From NCBI GenBank assembly GCA_963782445.1, contig CAWAJM010000001.1:2914001-2978000 (forward strand): a DNA stretch of 64,000 nucleotides, in the 5' to 3' direction. Source of the stretch: ZC4RG20 sp963782445. GTDB taxonomy: Bacteria > Pseudomonadota > Gammaproteobacteria > Steroidobacterales > Rariloculaceae. The position numbers were made by a program, and so were the translations under genes. Under the pieces are notes generated by a model that was given only the letters and a program-made list of their open reading frames with translations, was not told where the DNA came from and ran no database searches. Positions 43,807 through 52,498 of this stretch are shown piece after piece (the first letter of the stretch is position 1; the number at the start of each line of letters is the position of its first letter).

Positions 43807-45342
43807 TCATCCGCGAGCGTCTCGGGCGGCGCCGCGCGCAGGCAGCGCCTTCCGCGTGAATTGGTAGACATAGGCGAGCATGGGGTCCTTGAGGAGAATC
43901 AGAGTGGCCACATACAGCACGCCGCCGGCAACGAGCGAGGCGGACGCCGTCTGGATGGCGTCGAGCCCGAAGAACCGGAAGCACGCGGTCGTGCCCGCCA
44001 GGCAGACGCCGGCCACAAAGCCGTAGCGCAACAACTGCCGCAGCGAGCGCGCCGCGTCGAAATGCTCGAGCTCGCGGCCGAGCAGCCAGAGCATGACCAC
44101 GAAGACGACCGCCGCCGAGACGCTGAGCCCCAAGGTCACGCCAATGACCCCGAAACGGCCCGACAGCTCCGGCGCGATCATGAGATAGACGACCGTCCCC
44201 AGAGGCATGACGACGGCGGGGACCGCGACGCGCTCCAGGGCATAGAATGCGCTCGATATCAGTGCGTTGACGTTGGAGAACAAGACCGACGGCACCGCGC
44301 CCAGAAGCGCAAGCGCCACCAGCGCCGCCATGCGCGCGTCGAACTGGCCGCGCAGAAAGACCAGATCGACGATGACGCGCGAGTTCAGCGCCATCCACCA
44401 CAGCACGGGCGCCAGCAGCAGAAAACCCGAGCCGAGCCCGTTGTCGTACAGGCGTGCGATCTCGCGGGACTCGCGATTGACGGCGTAGCGCGCCGTGCGG
44501 CTGAACATCATGAGCCGGACGCCCATGAATACCGAGCGCCCGAGCGGTTCGGTGAGCCGCTGCGACATCGCGAGCGCGGATATCGCGCCGCTGCCGAGAA
44601 GCGATCCGAGATAGTTGTCGATGACGAACCGCGTGCGGGCCAGCAGGCCGCTCCCCATGACGATGGCCGAAGCGGTGAATATCTTCCCTTCCCATTCTCT
44701 TCGAATGGAGATTCGCCAGGCGTAGCGGTAGCGGGCCCGTCTGGCCATGAGCCCGCAAACGAGGATTTGGCCGGCGAGATTGCCGACGGGCAGCGCATAG
44801 ACGCCGATGAAGCCGTTCATGGCGAGCACGGTGATGAGATTGGCCAACGGCAGCGCGGCGCGAATTGCCATGAGGTGCACGTAGTCCTCGTCGTGCTGGC
44901 AAACGTACTGGTGAAAAGCCGTGATCGTCATGAACACGATCGTCGGCGCCATGATGAGGAAGTCCTCGCGCACGAGCCCGAGCGCCGGTGTGTCGAATCC
45001 CGGCAGCAGAATTCGGAAGAGCAGGCCGCTGCCCGCGGCGAGCGCGAGCATCAGGACGAGGGAGAGCAGCGCCGCGACGGTCACGACCGAGGACGTGAGC
45101 TCGGAAGCGCTCCGGTCCCCTTCCTTCCTGGCCCGCGCCAGGATCGGCAGAAAGTTCTTACCGAGATAGTCGAGGCATAACGCCATGTAGAGATTCGGCA
45201 GCATCAAGGCAGCGTAGTAGGCGTCGACCTCGCGCGTGAGCCCGAAGATCGCCGCGATGGCGACGTTGTTGGCAAAACCGATGAGCAGCGTTCCGACGAC
45301 GATCGCGTTCGTCGCGACGAAGCTGCGCGAGGTCGTGCTCAT
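43807..45342 (-). CDS. Lipid-linked oligosaccharide flippase (MurJ/Wzx-like)
   Basis: The product is 511 residues with about 14 hydrophobic segments and no large soluble domain. The N-terminal stretch TREVDAYYAALMLPNLYMAL and internal FHQYVCQHDEDY fit the MOP-superfamily MviN/MurJ type. It is expected to move the undecaprenyl-linked repeat unit across the inner membrane for polymerisation by the Wzy-like protein at 49.7 kb. The start follows a 114-bp divergent gap shared with the beta-propeller gene. Confidence 0.85.
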   Translation of the reverse strand: MSTTSRSFVATNAIVVGTLLIGFANNVAIAAIFGLTREVDAYYAALMLPNLYMALCLDYLGKNFLPILARARKEGDRSASELTSSVVTVAALLSLVLMLALAAGSGLLFRILLPGFDTPALGLVREDFLIMAPTIVFMTITAFHQYVCQHDEDYVHLMAIRAALPLANLITVLAMNGFIGVYALPVGNLAGQILVCGLMARRARYRYAWRISIRREWEGKIFTASAIVMGSGLLARTRFVIDNYLGSLLGSGAISALAMSQRLTEPLGRSVFMGVRLMMFSRTARYAVNRESREIARLYDNGLGSGFLLLAPVLWWMALNSRVIVDLVFLRGQFDARMAALVALALLGAVPSVLFSNVNALISSAFYALERVAVPAVVMPLGTVVYLMIAPELSGRFGVIGVTLGLSVSAAVVFVVMLWLLGRELEHFDAARSLRQLLRYGFVAGVCLAGTTACFRFFGLDAIQTASASLVAGGVLYVATLILLKDPMLAYVYQFTRKALPARGAARDARG

Positions 45343-45404
45343 GACCGCAGATGGGCCCGGCCGAGGCAGCCCGCCCCTCCGGCAGGGGCTCCCCGCGCCG
45401 CATC

Positions 45405-45420
45405 CGGCACTCGTCTTGCA
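45405..45420 (+). promoter_or_regulatory. Sigma-54 (-24/-12) promoter for the beta-propeller gene
   Basis: CGGCACTCGTCTTGCA: GG at 45406-45407, GC at 45418-45419, 10 bp between. The ATG is 38 bp downstream of the -12 box. Confidence 0.75.
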
Positions 45421-45456
45421 AGGCCTGCCATCGGCACCGTCCAGTCAGAGGGGAAT

Positions 45457-46428
45457 ATGAGAACCTTGAAGTACGCAGCGAAGTGGTCGCTGTGGCGTGC
45501 CTGCCCGGGCGTGTTCGCCGCTCGCGCGCCGAAGGCCGCGCGCCGTTACTCCGTCGCCATTTACTCGGGACCGTCGCCTTTCGAGCTGCGCCCTGCCGCC
45601 GGCGCCCGCAATCCGGTCCTCGCGCCGGCGCAGGTCACGGACGTCCCCGCGTCCATGGTGGCCGACCCATTCCTCTTGCGGGCCGACGGCCGTTGGCATT
45701 TGTTCTTCGAGGTTCTCAACCGTCTGTCCTGGAAGGGCGAAATCGCCTACGCGACCAGTGACGACGGGCTCAGCTGGACCTACCGCGGCCTCGCCCTCGT
45801 CGAGCCCTTTCACTTGTCGTACCCGCAGGTCTTCGCGTGGCGCGGCGACTTTTACATGATTCCGGAAAGCGGCCGGGCCCGCGCGGTGCGCCTCTACCGC
45901 GCGCGGCGCTTTCCGACGGGCTGGCGGCGGGCCGCCACCTTGCTCGACGGTGCCCGCTTCGCCGACAGCTCCGTGTTCCGGCACGAGGGGCGCTGGTGGA
46001 TGTTGACGGATGCCGGGGACGACGCCGCTCACCCGCTTTTGCGCCTTTTCCACGCCCCCGAGCTCGCCGGCCCCTGGCGGGAGCACCCGGCGAGCCCGAT
46101 CGAGGACAACGTTCTGACGGCCAGGCCCGCCGGCCGCGTCGTCGTCCACGACGGTACGCCGGTGCGCTTCGCGCAGCCGGTCTATCCCGAATACGGCGCG
46201 GAAGTGAGGGCATTCGCGATCACCGTATTGACGCCCACGCGCTATGAAGAGCGCGCCGTCGCCGGCCCGCCCTTGCTCGGGCCCGGGCAATTCGCCTGGA
46301 ACTCCGGGGGGATGCATCACGTCGACCCTCACCTGCTGGAAGACGGCAGTTGGTTCGCCGCGGTAGACGGTTTCGAGTTTTTGATGGGGCCCCCAATAGC
46401 CGCCATGGGCATCTGCCCGACTCATTGA
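45457..46428 (+). CDS. GH43-like five-bladed beta-propeller protein of the polysaccharide locus
   Basis: The product is 323 residues without a signal peptide. Repeated blade sequences are visible: ADPFLLRADGRWHLFFEV, GEIAYATSDDGLSWTYRG, YPQVFAWRGDFYMIPES and DSSVFRHEGRWWMLTDA. This pattern is shared by GH43/GH32-type propellers and by the N-terminal domain of inositol-phosphorylceramide glucosaminyltransferase-like proteins found in surface glycan clusters. The acidic residues (ADP, PES) sit where a sugar active site would be. It is likely a cytoplasmic glycan-modifying or transferase enzyme; reaction unknown. Confidence 0.7.
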   Translation: MRTLKYAAKWSLWRACPGVFAARAPKAARRYSVAIYSGPSPFELRPAAGARNPVLAPAQVTDVPASMVADPFLLRADGRWHLFFEVLNRLSWKGEIAYATSDDGLSWTYRGLALVEPFHLSYPQVFAWRGDFYMIPESGRARAVRLYRARRFPTGWRRAATLLDGARFADSSVFRHEGRWWMLTDAGDDAAHPLLRLFHAPELAGPWREHPASPIEDNVLTARPAGRVVVHDGTPVRFAQPVYPEYGAEVRAFAITVLTPTRYEERAVAGPPLLGPGQFAWNSGGMHHVDPHLLEDGSWFAAVDGFEFLMGPPIAAMGICPTH

Positions 46429-46484
46429 GCAAGGAGCATGCCAACGTCGACGGCGTCGCGGCGGATGCCTCCGCAGCGACGCCC

Positions 46485-46504
46485 TCCAAGAATTGCTATC
46501 GGAT
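46485..46504 (+). repeat. 20-bp direct repeat, left copy
   Basis: TCCAAGAATTGCTATCGGAT, identical to 47048-47067. The pair brackets the decayed GT39-like fragment. The left copy overlaps a small hairpin TTGCTAT-CGG-ATAGCAA (46493-46509). Confidence 0.8.
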
Positions 46505-46552
46505 AGCAAAAAGTCCTGCGGGCGCGTAGGCATGAGCCGTGATACGGCCCCC

Positions 46553-47022
46553 CGCGTGCGTCTGACGAAGCGCTTGACGGCTTCGTCGACCGCCGGGTCT
46601 GCGCCAGCAACGCGTCGAAGGCGACGAGCCACTTCCTGCGGCCCGGGACGGTGAGGGCCTTCTCGAGCGCGTCGGCGCTCATGATCAGCGGCGTAGGCAC
46701 ATAGCGATCGAGCAGCCGGCCGTGGCGTTCGGACGTTTGCGTCGCGAAGATGGCGGTCCTGACCAAGTAGTCCACGTGACCGAGATAGGAATGCATCTCG
46801 CGCGAGCCGCGCACGATGATCTCGTCGTCGGGCGCCGCATGGCGCTTCAAGTACGCCGCGGGCGTCTTGAAATGTGGATAGTCGGAGAGCCCGAACGCGC
46901 GGTGCAGCAGGCCCTCGTTCCGATAGTGCTGCGCGACGAGCGGACCGCGAATCGGGTCCAAGTCGAAGCCGAACACGAGCTGATGCAGAGAGATCGTCAA
47001 TACTCCCAAGGCGATACACAGC
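46553..47022 (-). pseudogene. Decayed partial copy of the GT39-like glycosyltransferase gene
   Basis: The leftward frame reads VLTISLHQL joined directly to VFGFDLDPIRG, then KTPAAYLKRHAAPDDEII and LIMSADALEKALTVPGRRKWLVA. These match two separate parts of the intact protein at 41563-43662 (about residues 190-200 and 535-690), so about 1 kb of the middle was deleted. Near the end the frame shifts: EAVKRFVRRTRG continues in another frame where the intact copy has EAVKRFIRGQ. Similarity stops abruptly at about 47022 (GATACACAGC). It is a relic of a duplicated gene. Confidence 0.8.
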
Positions 47023-47047
47023 CGACTTCGGCGAGTCGTTCACTCCT

Positions 47048-47067
47048 TCCAAGAATTGCTATCGGAT
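47048..47067 (+). repeat. 20-bp direct repeat, right copy
   Basis: Second perfect copy of TCCAAGAATTGCTATCGGAT, 563 bp from the first. Both lie outside the similarity to the intact GT39-like gene, as expected for a duplication junction or the footprint of an inserted segment. Confidence 0.8.
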
Positions 47068-47140
47068 CTCCAAAAGGGCCCGCTCGACGTTGGTCAGAGT
47101 CGCGAAGGCCGCCCGTAGGGCGGCCGAGAACTTGCGGCGC

Positions 47141-47156
47141 TGGTATGGAAATTGAA
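47141..47156 (+). promoter_or_regulatory. Weak sigma-54-like site before the GT4 gene at 47191
   Basis: TGGTATGGAAATTGAA keeps the GG and 10-bp spacing, but -12 is GA instead of GC. It is placed 35 bp before the start codon. Confidence 0.3.
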
Positions 47157-47190
47157 TTCGTACCGTAGCCAGAACTAGGGAGGCGCCGGA

Positions 47191-48462
47191 TTGAAGGTCC
47201 TAATAGCGAACAAATACTTGTTCCTGAAAGGCGGCGCCGAGGCCGTGATGTTGATGGAAAGGGAATTTCTACTCGGCGCAGGCATCGACGTTGTCGACTT
47301 CTCTATGCATGACCCGCGCAATATTCCGAGCGCCTACTCCGGGTACTTCGTCAGCAATCAGAACTATGCGGAACCGGGCAACGGAGCGTTCAAACTCCGC
47401 ACCGCAATGAAGCTCGTCCACTCGCCGGAAGCTGTGCGCAACTTTGGGAGACTCATACGAGAAACCAGGCCAGACGTCGTGCACTGCCACAACGTCTATC
47501 ACCAGCTAACGCCTTCGATCATCGGCGTCGCAGCGAGGCACAACGTCCCGGTCGTGCTCACTGTCCACGACTACAAGCCGATTTGCCCGATCCACACCCG
47601 CCTGCGTCACGGCGAGCCCTGCTCCGCCTGTCTCGACGGCCGCGTCTCCAACGTCTTGAAGTACCGCTGCCGCGAGGGGTCTCTCGCCCGCAGCGGACTG
47701 CTGTATGCAGAGGCCGTGGTCCAGCGCCTGCTCGGAAGTTACGAGAAAGTCGACGCCGTCATCGCCCCGAGCGAATTCATGCGCGCCGCCGTGACCCATC
47801 GTCGCTTTGAGGCGGACCGAGTCCATCTGATTCCAAATGGCGTCGACACGCACAGAATGCGTCCGAGCGGCCAGGACCGAGGCTACGCGCTTTACCTCGG
47901 TAGACTGTCACCGGAGAAGGGCATCGAGACCCTGCTCGCGGCCCACGCAACTGTGGCGGACGAGGTTACCCTGCACGTGGCGGGCACCGGGCCCGACGAA
48001 GACAATCTGCGCCGGAAGTATCCGCGGGCACGCTTTCTCGGCCACTTGACCGGGGCGTCCGTCACGGAAGCCGTCCGCAATGCCGGTATCGTCGTGCTGC
48101 CGTCCGACTGCTACGAGAACTGCCCGATCTCGGTACTCGAGGCAATGAGTTGCGCCAAGGCGGTGATCGCCAGCCGAATCGGCGGGATCCCCGAGTTGGT
48201 GACCCATGAGCAAACGGGGCTGCTGTTTCCGCCCGGGAATCGGGCTGAGCTGGCGCGCTGTCTAGCCGATCTCAGCCGCGATCACGAGGCACGCCTTCGG
48301 CTTGGCGCGGCCGCGCGCGAGCGCGTCGAACGGCACTTCTCCGTGGACCGGCACAATTCGGCACTGCTCGGCGTCTACGAGGGTGTCGTTCAGAGGCGCC
48401 GCCGAGCGGGCGACCGAAAGCGGTCCGAGAGGCGGCGCCCGGCACTCGGTCGCCCATCGTAG
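47191..48462 (+). CDS. GT4-family glycosyltransferase
   Basis: The product is 423 residues, GT-B fold: acceptor-side loop NKYLFLKGGAEAVML, internal HDYKPICPIHTR with a Cys-rich patch (CSACLDGRVSNVLKYRC), and donor motif DCYENCPISVLEAMSCAK (E-x7-E). The C-terminal 30 residues are highly basic (RRRRAGDRKRSERRRP). The start is TTG with GGGAGG about 8 nt upstream. It is the only rightward GT in this part, after the pseudogene, and converges with the next GT4 gene. Confidence 0.88.
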   Translation: MKVLIANKYLFLKGGAEAVMLMEREFLLGAGIDVVDFSMHDPRNIPSAYSGYFVSNQNYAEPGNGAFKLRTAMKLVHSPEAVRNFGRLIRETRPDVVHCHNVYHQLTPSIIGVAARHNVPVVLTVHDYKPICPIHTRLRHGEPCSACLDGRVSNVLKYRCREGSLARSGLLYAEAVVQRLLGSYEKVDAVIAPSEFMRAAVTHRRFEADRVHLIPNGVDTHRMRPSGQDRGYALYLGRLSPEKGIETLLAAHATVADEVTLHVAGTGPDEDNLRRKYPRARFLGHLTGASVTEAVRNAGIVVLPSDCYENCPISVLEAMSCAKAVIASRIGGIPELVTHEQTGLLFPPGNRAELARCLADLSRDHEARLRLGAAARERVERHFSVDRHNSALLGVYEGVVQRRRRAGDRKRSERRRPALGRPS

Positions 48463-48496
48463 CGCCCGTCACGCTCGTGTTGTTCAGCGGCCCCGC

Positions 48497-49708
48497 TCAG
48501 CCGATGATGGACTCATAGACCCGAAAAATCTGCGCCTCGAACGCCTCCACCGAGAAGTGCTCGAGCACCCTTGTGCGCGCGTTCGCCCCCATTCTCGCGC
48601 GCTCACCCGGGCGGTCGGCCAGATACCGGATCGCCTCCTCGAGGCGAACCACATAGTCCTCATATCCAGCCGGTTTGATCTTGATGCCGCACTCCCGGGT
48701 CACACTGTATGCGGGGCCCCCGTAATCGGACGTAATGACCGGCACACCATAGGCCATGGCTTCGAGGATCGCGGCGCCGCCGGGCTCTCGAAGCGTCGGC
48801 AGACAGAACATGTCGCTGCCCGCCAATACGCGCAGCGCCTCGCCGTGCGGGAGGCTGCCCATGAGCTTGACGTGCGAACCGATGCCGGCCTCCGAAATCC
48901 GGCGCTCCAATGCGCGCCGCGCGGATCCGTCGCCGACGATGGTCGCAAATACGTCCCGCCGGCTCCTCAAGACCCGCCGCATCGCCTCCACGAGCAACTC
49001 TTGGCCCTTATTGGACTCGAGCCTGCCCATGCAACACAGCGATATGGTATCCGTTCTCTGCAGCGGCTTGGGCTCGAAGGCGGCGGCGTCCACAAAGCAG
49101 TCGAACAGCACTTGGGCACGGGAATGCATCTCCTGCGGAAGATACCGGAGCAGGTGCGGCGTTCCGATGAGCACCCTTTCCGCCGCACGATAATAGGCGA
49201 GCCATTCCGGCCTGCGCGTGATACGCGAGTAGTACAGATCGCGGAGCCTTGCACGGACCGAACGACTGCCCGCCAGAGCTTCGAATCCCGGCGGAAGGCG
49301 GAGTCCGCCCCCGACCGGTCCGACGAGTAGGGGCACGCCGTGCTTGTACAAATCGCTGTAAGCGTAGATGCCGGCGGGAGTCAGACAATGCACCATGGCG
49401 TGATCGCCGCCGGCGAGCAGTCCTCGAATCATGGCGCCGCCCTTCGCGAGCATGCGCCGGTAGACGTGAAGATAGAGGCGCCTGCGCCTGAGAAACCCCG
49501 TGACGCCATCGCACAGATCTACGTAGTGGAACGTCGATTCCCCGTAATCTTCCCGCTCGATGCCGGCACGGTGCTTTTCGTCCGTCACTACGTCGAGCGC
49601 GTATCGCTTGGACAGAACCTTGACCCAAAGGCTGGCGGCACCGGATTCCGAGCCGAGCATCGGATTGAGATCGATCGCGACGACGAGCACCCTACTCACT
49701 TTCGGCAT
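48497..49708 (-). CDS. GT4-family glycosyltransferase
   Basis: The product is 403 residues, GT-B fold with N-terminal DLNPMLGSESGAASLWV and donor-site LREPGGAAILEAMAYGVPV (E-x7-E). It is the last gene of the leftward operon that starts at 53652 and contains the Wzy-like polymerase and two more GT4 enzymes; the gap to the polymerase gene is 34 bp. It probably adds one sugar of the repeat unit on the cytoplasmic side. Confidence 0.88.
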   Translation of the reverse strand: MPKVSRVLVVAIDLNPMLGSESGAASLWVKVLSKRYALDVVTDEKHRAGIEREDYGESTFHYVDLCDGVTGFLRRRRLYLHVYRRMLAKGGAMIRGLLAGGDHAMVHCLTPAGIYAYSDLYKHGVPLLVGPVGGGLRLPPGFEALAGSRSVRARLRDLYYSRITRRPEWLAYYRAAERVLIGTPHLLRYLPQEMHSRAQVLFDCFVDAAAFEPKPLQRTDTISLCCMGRLESNKGQELLVEAMRRVLRSRRDVFATIVGDGSARRALERRISEAGIGSHVKLMGSLPHGEALRVLAGSDMFCLPTLREPGGAAILEAMAYGVPVITSDYGGPAYSVTRECGIKIKPAGYEDYVVRLEEAIRYLADRPGERARMGANARTRVLEHFSVEAFEAQIFRVYESIIG

Positions 49709-49742
49709 AAGCTCACACTGCGTAAACCGTGCGCCGGTTCAC

Positions 49743-51092
49743 TTACTCTCTTCCGGAGGCGAGATACGCGCCGCGCGGGAAGGATGAGAGGTTCTCTCGA
49801 GCTTCGTCACCGGCTCGACTGGCGTGGCGTTGGAGGTAGGCGTTCCTGGCGACAATTCCCGAGTAGAACCAAAACGGATAGGCAATCTCGTTGATGGTGA
49901 ATACGCTCTTGTACATAAGCGCCATCGTCATGATGATTATCACTGCCCCCCATACCTGTCCGAGCACGGCAAACGTACCGGCCGATTTCGCAATCAGCCG
50001 CGCGTCCTGAAACACGCACCAGTAGAAGAGCAAGTACGTCAGCAGGCCCACGATGCCGATCTCCCAGAGGAAGTAGCTGACCTGCGTGACATCGACGCCG
50101 TAACGCTCGTAAAATGAAGCATATTCGCCGTCGAACCCGGGCAGCGACGAGTGCGAGACGTTGCCCGCGCCAAGGCCGAAAACGAGGTCCAGCGGATGCG
50201 CCGACAGCTTTTCCACGGCGAGGCCGACGCTGTCGAACCGGCCAACGTAACGATCGTCGCCTTCCGCCGCGCCGCTATAGAGATAGCTCTCCACGTAGCC
50301 TTGGGTGAAGAACGCGCCGATCGTGTGACTATATTTCCCGTAGATGGACAGCGAGTTGTAGATCAGCACGTAGCAGAATAAGGCCATGCCGCCGATGCCG
50401 ATGACCGGAACCAGGCGACGCAGCGGCCGCGTGCCGCGCGGCATGAAAAGTGCCGGCGCAAGCAGGGCCACGGGTAAGAGCAAGACAGTCCCCTTGGTCT
50501 CGTTCAGGGTTGTCGGCAAGAAGAAGACGGCGACCGCAACGATCAAAAGGCCAAGCCGAAGCCGCCGATGCAGGTACAGCGTCACCAATACGGCGATGCC
50601 GCAGATCATCAACATACTCAACGCGCTCGACGAGGTCGTCGTCCCCCGCACCGGATCTCCGGTATGCATGCTGCCGGCGTACTCCACGAAGCGCTGGAAC
50701 ACCGCGAGAGGCGACTGAATGAGCAGGATGCCGAGCAGAAACCCGAGTTGAACCTTGATCTGCCGCGTCGTGAACGGATACATGGCCGCAAGCAGAAAGA
50801 AAGGGACGAATTTGACGTAGTTGCGCAGCCCGGAGACTACGGCGCCCGTAGGCATCGTCTGGGCGAAGAAGCCGAACGCCAGAACGAACACGAACACGCT
50901 GATGAATAAACCGTAGCGCCAATCGAGCAGCAGTCTGCTGCCCGCAACGAGACGGGCCAACACAATGACGAGAGCCAGCACCGACAGCGCCTCGGGCAAC
51001 AGGACCCAGGCTGCCGGAATTACGTGGAGACGTTTAGCAGCGTAACCGGCCGAGAAGACCGAAATGAACAGCGAAACAACCAGAAAATTCAC
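49743..51092 (-). CDS. O-antigen ligase/polymerase-like membrane protein (Wzy)
   Basis: The product is about 449 residues with 10-12 membrane helices (e.g. FLVVSLFISVFSAGYA, LALVIVLARLVAG) and one large periplasmic loop (YVESYLYSGAAEGDDRYVGRFDS through GAGNVSHSSLPGF). This is the Wzy_C/O-antigen-ligase layout with conserved Arg and His in the loop. It would polymerise flipped repeat units. The start is GTG 51092, 14 nt after the upstream GT4 gene; the longer frame before it is spurious. With the flippase and Wzz-like protein it completes a Wzx/Wzy system. Confidence 0.82.
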   Translation of the reverse strand: MNFLVVSLFISVFSAGYAAKRLHVIPAAWVLLPEALSVLALVIVLARLVAGSRLLLDWRYGLFISVFVFVLAFGFFAQTMPTGAVVSGLRNYVKFVPFFLLAAMYPFTTRQIKVQLGFLLGILLIQSPLAVFQRFVEYAGSMHTGDPVRGTTTSSSALSMLMICGIAVLVTLYLHRRLRLGLLIVAVAVFFLPTTLNETKGTVLLLPVALLAPALFMPRGTRPLRRLVPVIGIGGMALFCYVLIYNSLSIYGKYSHTIGAFFTQGYVESYLYSGAAEGDDRYVGRFDSVGLAVEKLSAHPLDLVFGLGAGNVSHSSLPGFDGEYASFYERYGVDVTQVSYFLWEIGIVGLLTYLLFYWCVFQDARLIAKSAGTFAVLGQVWGAVIIIMTMALMYKSVFTINEIAYPFWFYSGIVARNAYLQRHASRAGDEARENLSSFPRGAYLASGRE

Positions 51093-51106
51093 TGCCGAGC
51101 CGCCCG

Positions 51107-52498
51107 TTACTCGGCCACGCCGAAGGCCGAATTCTTCGTCTCGGGGGCCACCCGCTCCAGCAGGGCCCGATAACGGCTCTCGACCAGCTTGCCCATACGC
51201 TCGTGCGTGCGGTGCCTTTCGACGTAGGCTCTGCCGGCCCGCCCCATCTCGCGCGCCTCTTGCTCGTGACGCAGCAGGTACACAACGGCCTCGGCGAAGC
51301 TCCGCTCCTCCCAAGGCGTTACGAGGCCGGCACAGCTTTCGCGCAGCATGGCGGACTGCTCCGGATGATCGTTCGCGACGACTGGCTTGCCTAGTGCCAT
51401 GTACTCGACGAGTTTCGTTGGCGATGTCGAGCGCAAGATCGGAATCGGGGCATAAGGCGAGACGCACACGTCGGCGGACCTCACGTATTCCCAACCGCGC
51501 CGCATCGGCATCCAGCCGGTGATCCTGACGGCGTCCGCTACCCCCAGCCGCACCGCCTCTCGCAGGAGCGCGGCCTCGTCCTCCGGGCGCTCGCCGCGCC
51601 CGACGAGAACGAGCCTCGCGGCCGGCACATCCTTTCGCACGTGCGCCAGCATGCCGATCAAGAACTCCAGGTGGCGTTCGGCGGCCAGCGTGCCGATATA
51701 CACGATCCAGCGCTCTCCGGACGATTTATCCGTCGGTTCGGCGCCGCCGCGGTCAAGGTCCGCCAGATTGATGGAACTGGGAACGGCGGTGGTCTTCTCG
51801 AGCGGCACGCCGCGCATGACGAAATCGCGCCGCATCTGCTCGCTCTGCACGAAGACGTGCCCAGCAGCAGGACAAATCACGCGGTAAAGCAGAAACTGCT
51901 GCAGTATCCCCCTGAGCAGGTAGAAGACGCGATAGCGCGCCATCCCTGTGCGCGCGGCATACAACGACGCCTCCCCATGGGGAAATGCGAGCCAGTACAC
52001 GAACGGGACCCGCTCGCGCCGCGCGGCCGTCAAAGCCAGCAGTGCCGCCAGGTAAGTGTCCTTTGCCTGCACGAGGGAATACCGGCCGCCCCTTATGAGC
52101 CGAAACACTTTGAAGTCATTGAAGAACCCCAGGAAGAACTTGCGCAGCCGACGCCACCGCGAACCGCCGCCGTCGGTCGAAGCAACGTAAGCGGTGCCGT
52201 TGCCGAAAGGCTGCTGTCCGGCGGTCACGGCAGGCGACGCCGCCTGCAACACCCAATCGATTTCGTGCCCTCGGCGCGGAAGATCCTCGCCGAATATCGC
52301 CTTGGCCGCGGGACGGAACGGCGGAAACGAATCCGACGTCACGAACAGAATCCGCAACCGGTCCGGGCTAAAGCCGCCGGAGTCCGGCGGCATGTCCTCG
52401 CAGCTCATTCCTCGGGCAACTCCCTTGTTGCAGTGTTCCGGACGCTCGGTCCTCGACCGTCTAGACGCTCGTATCATGTCTACGCGCCACTTCTTCAA
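51107..52498 (-). CDS. GT4-family glycosyltransferase
   Basis: The product is 463 residues, GT-B fold with FVTSDSFPPFRPAAKAIFGEDL near the N-terminus and donor region SPYAPIPILRSTSPTKLVEYMALGKPVV. The ATG at 52498 overlaps the stop of the upstream GT4 gene (ATGA), which supports this start over the internal Met at 52408. It is the second gene of the leftward operon and acts on the lipid-linked glycan in the cytoplasm. Confidence 0.88.
   Translation of the reverse strand: MKKWRVDMIRASRRSRTERPEHCNKGVARGMSCEDMPPDSGGFSPDRLRILFVTSDSFPPFRPAAKAIFGEDLPRRGHEIDWVLQAASPAVTAGQQPFGNGTAYVASTDGGGSRWRRLRKFFLGFFNDFKVFRLIRGGRYSLVQAKDTYLAALLALTAARRERVPFVYWLAFPHGEASLYAARTGMARYRVFYLLRGILQQFLLYRVICPAAGHVFVQSEQMRRDFVMRGVPLEKTTAVPSSINLADLDRGGAEPTDKSSGERWIVYIGTLAAERHLEFLIGMLAHVRKDVPAARLVLVGRGERPEDEAALLREAVRLGVADAVRITGWMPMRRGWEYVRSADVCVSPYAPIPILRSTSPTKLVEYMALGKPVVANDHPEQSAMLRESCAGLVTPWEERSFAEAVVYLLRHEQEAREMGRAGRAYVERHRTHERMGKLVESRYRALLERVAPETKNSAFGVAE

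Noticed and set aside
45421..45445. TGGCAGGCCTTGC read leftward as a sigma-54 promoter for the flippase
   Set aside because: The GG to GC distance is 8 bp instead of 10.
46485..47067. Region between the 20-bp direct repeats as an intact insertion sequence
   Set aside because: There is no transposase frame and there are no terminal inverted repeats; the content is a relic of a local glycosyltransferase gene.
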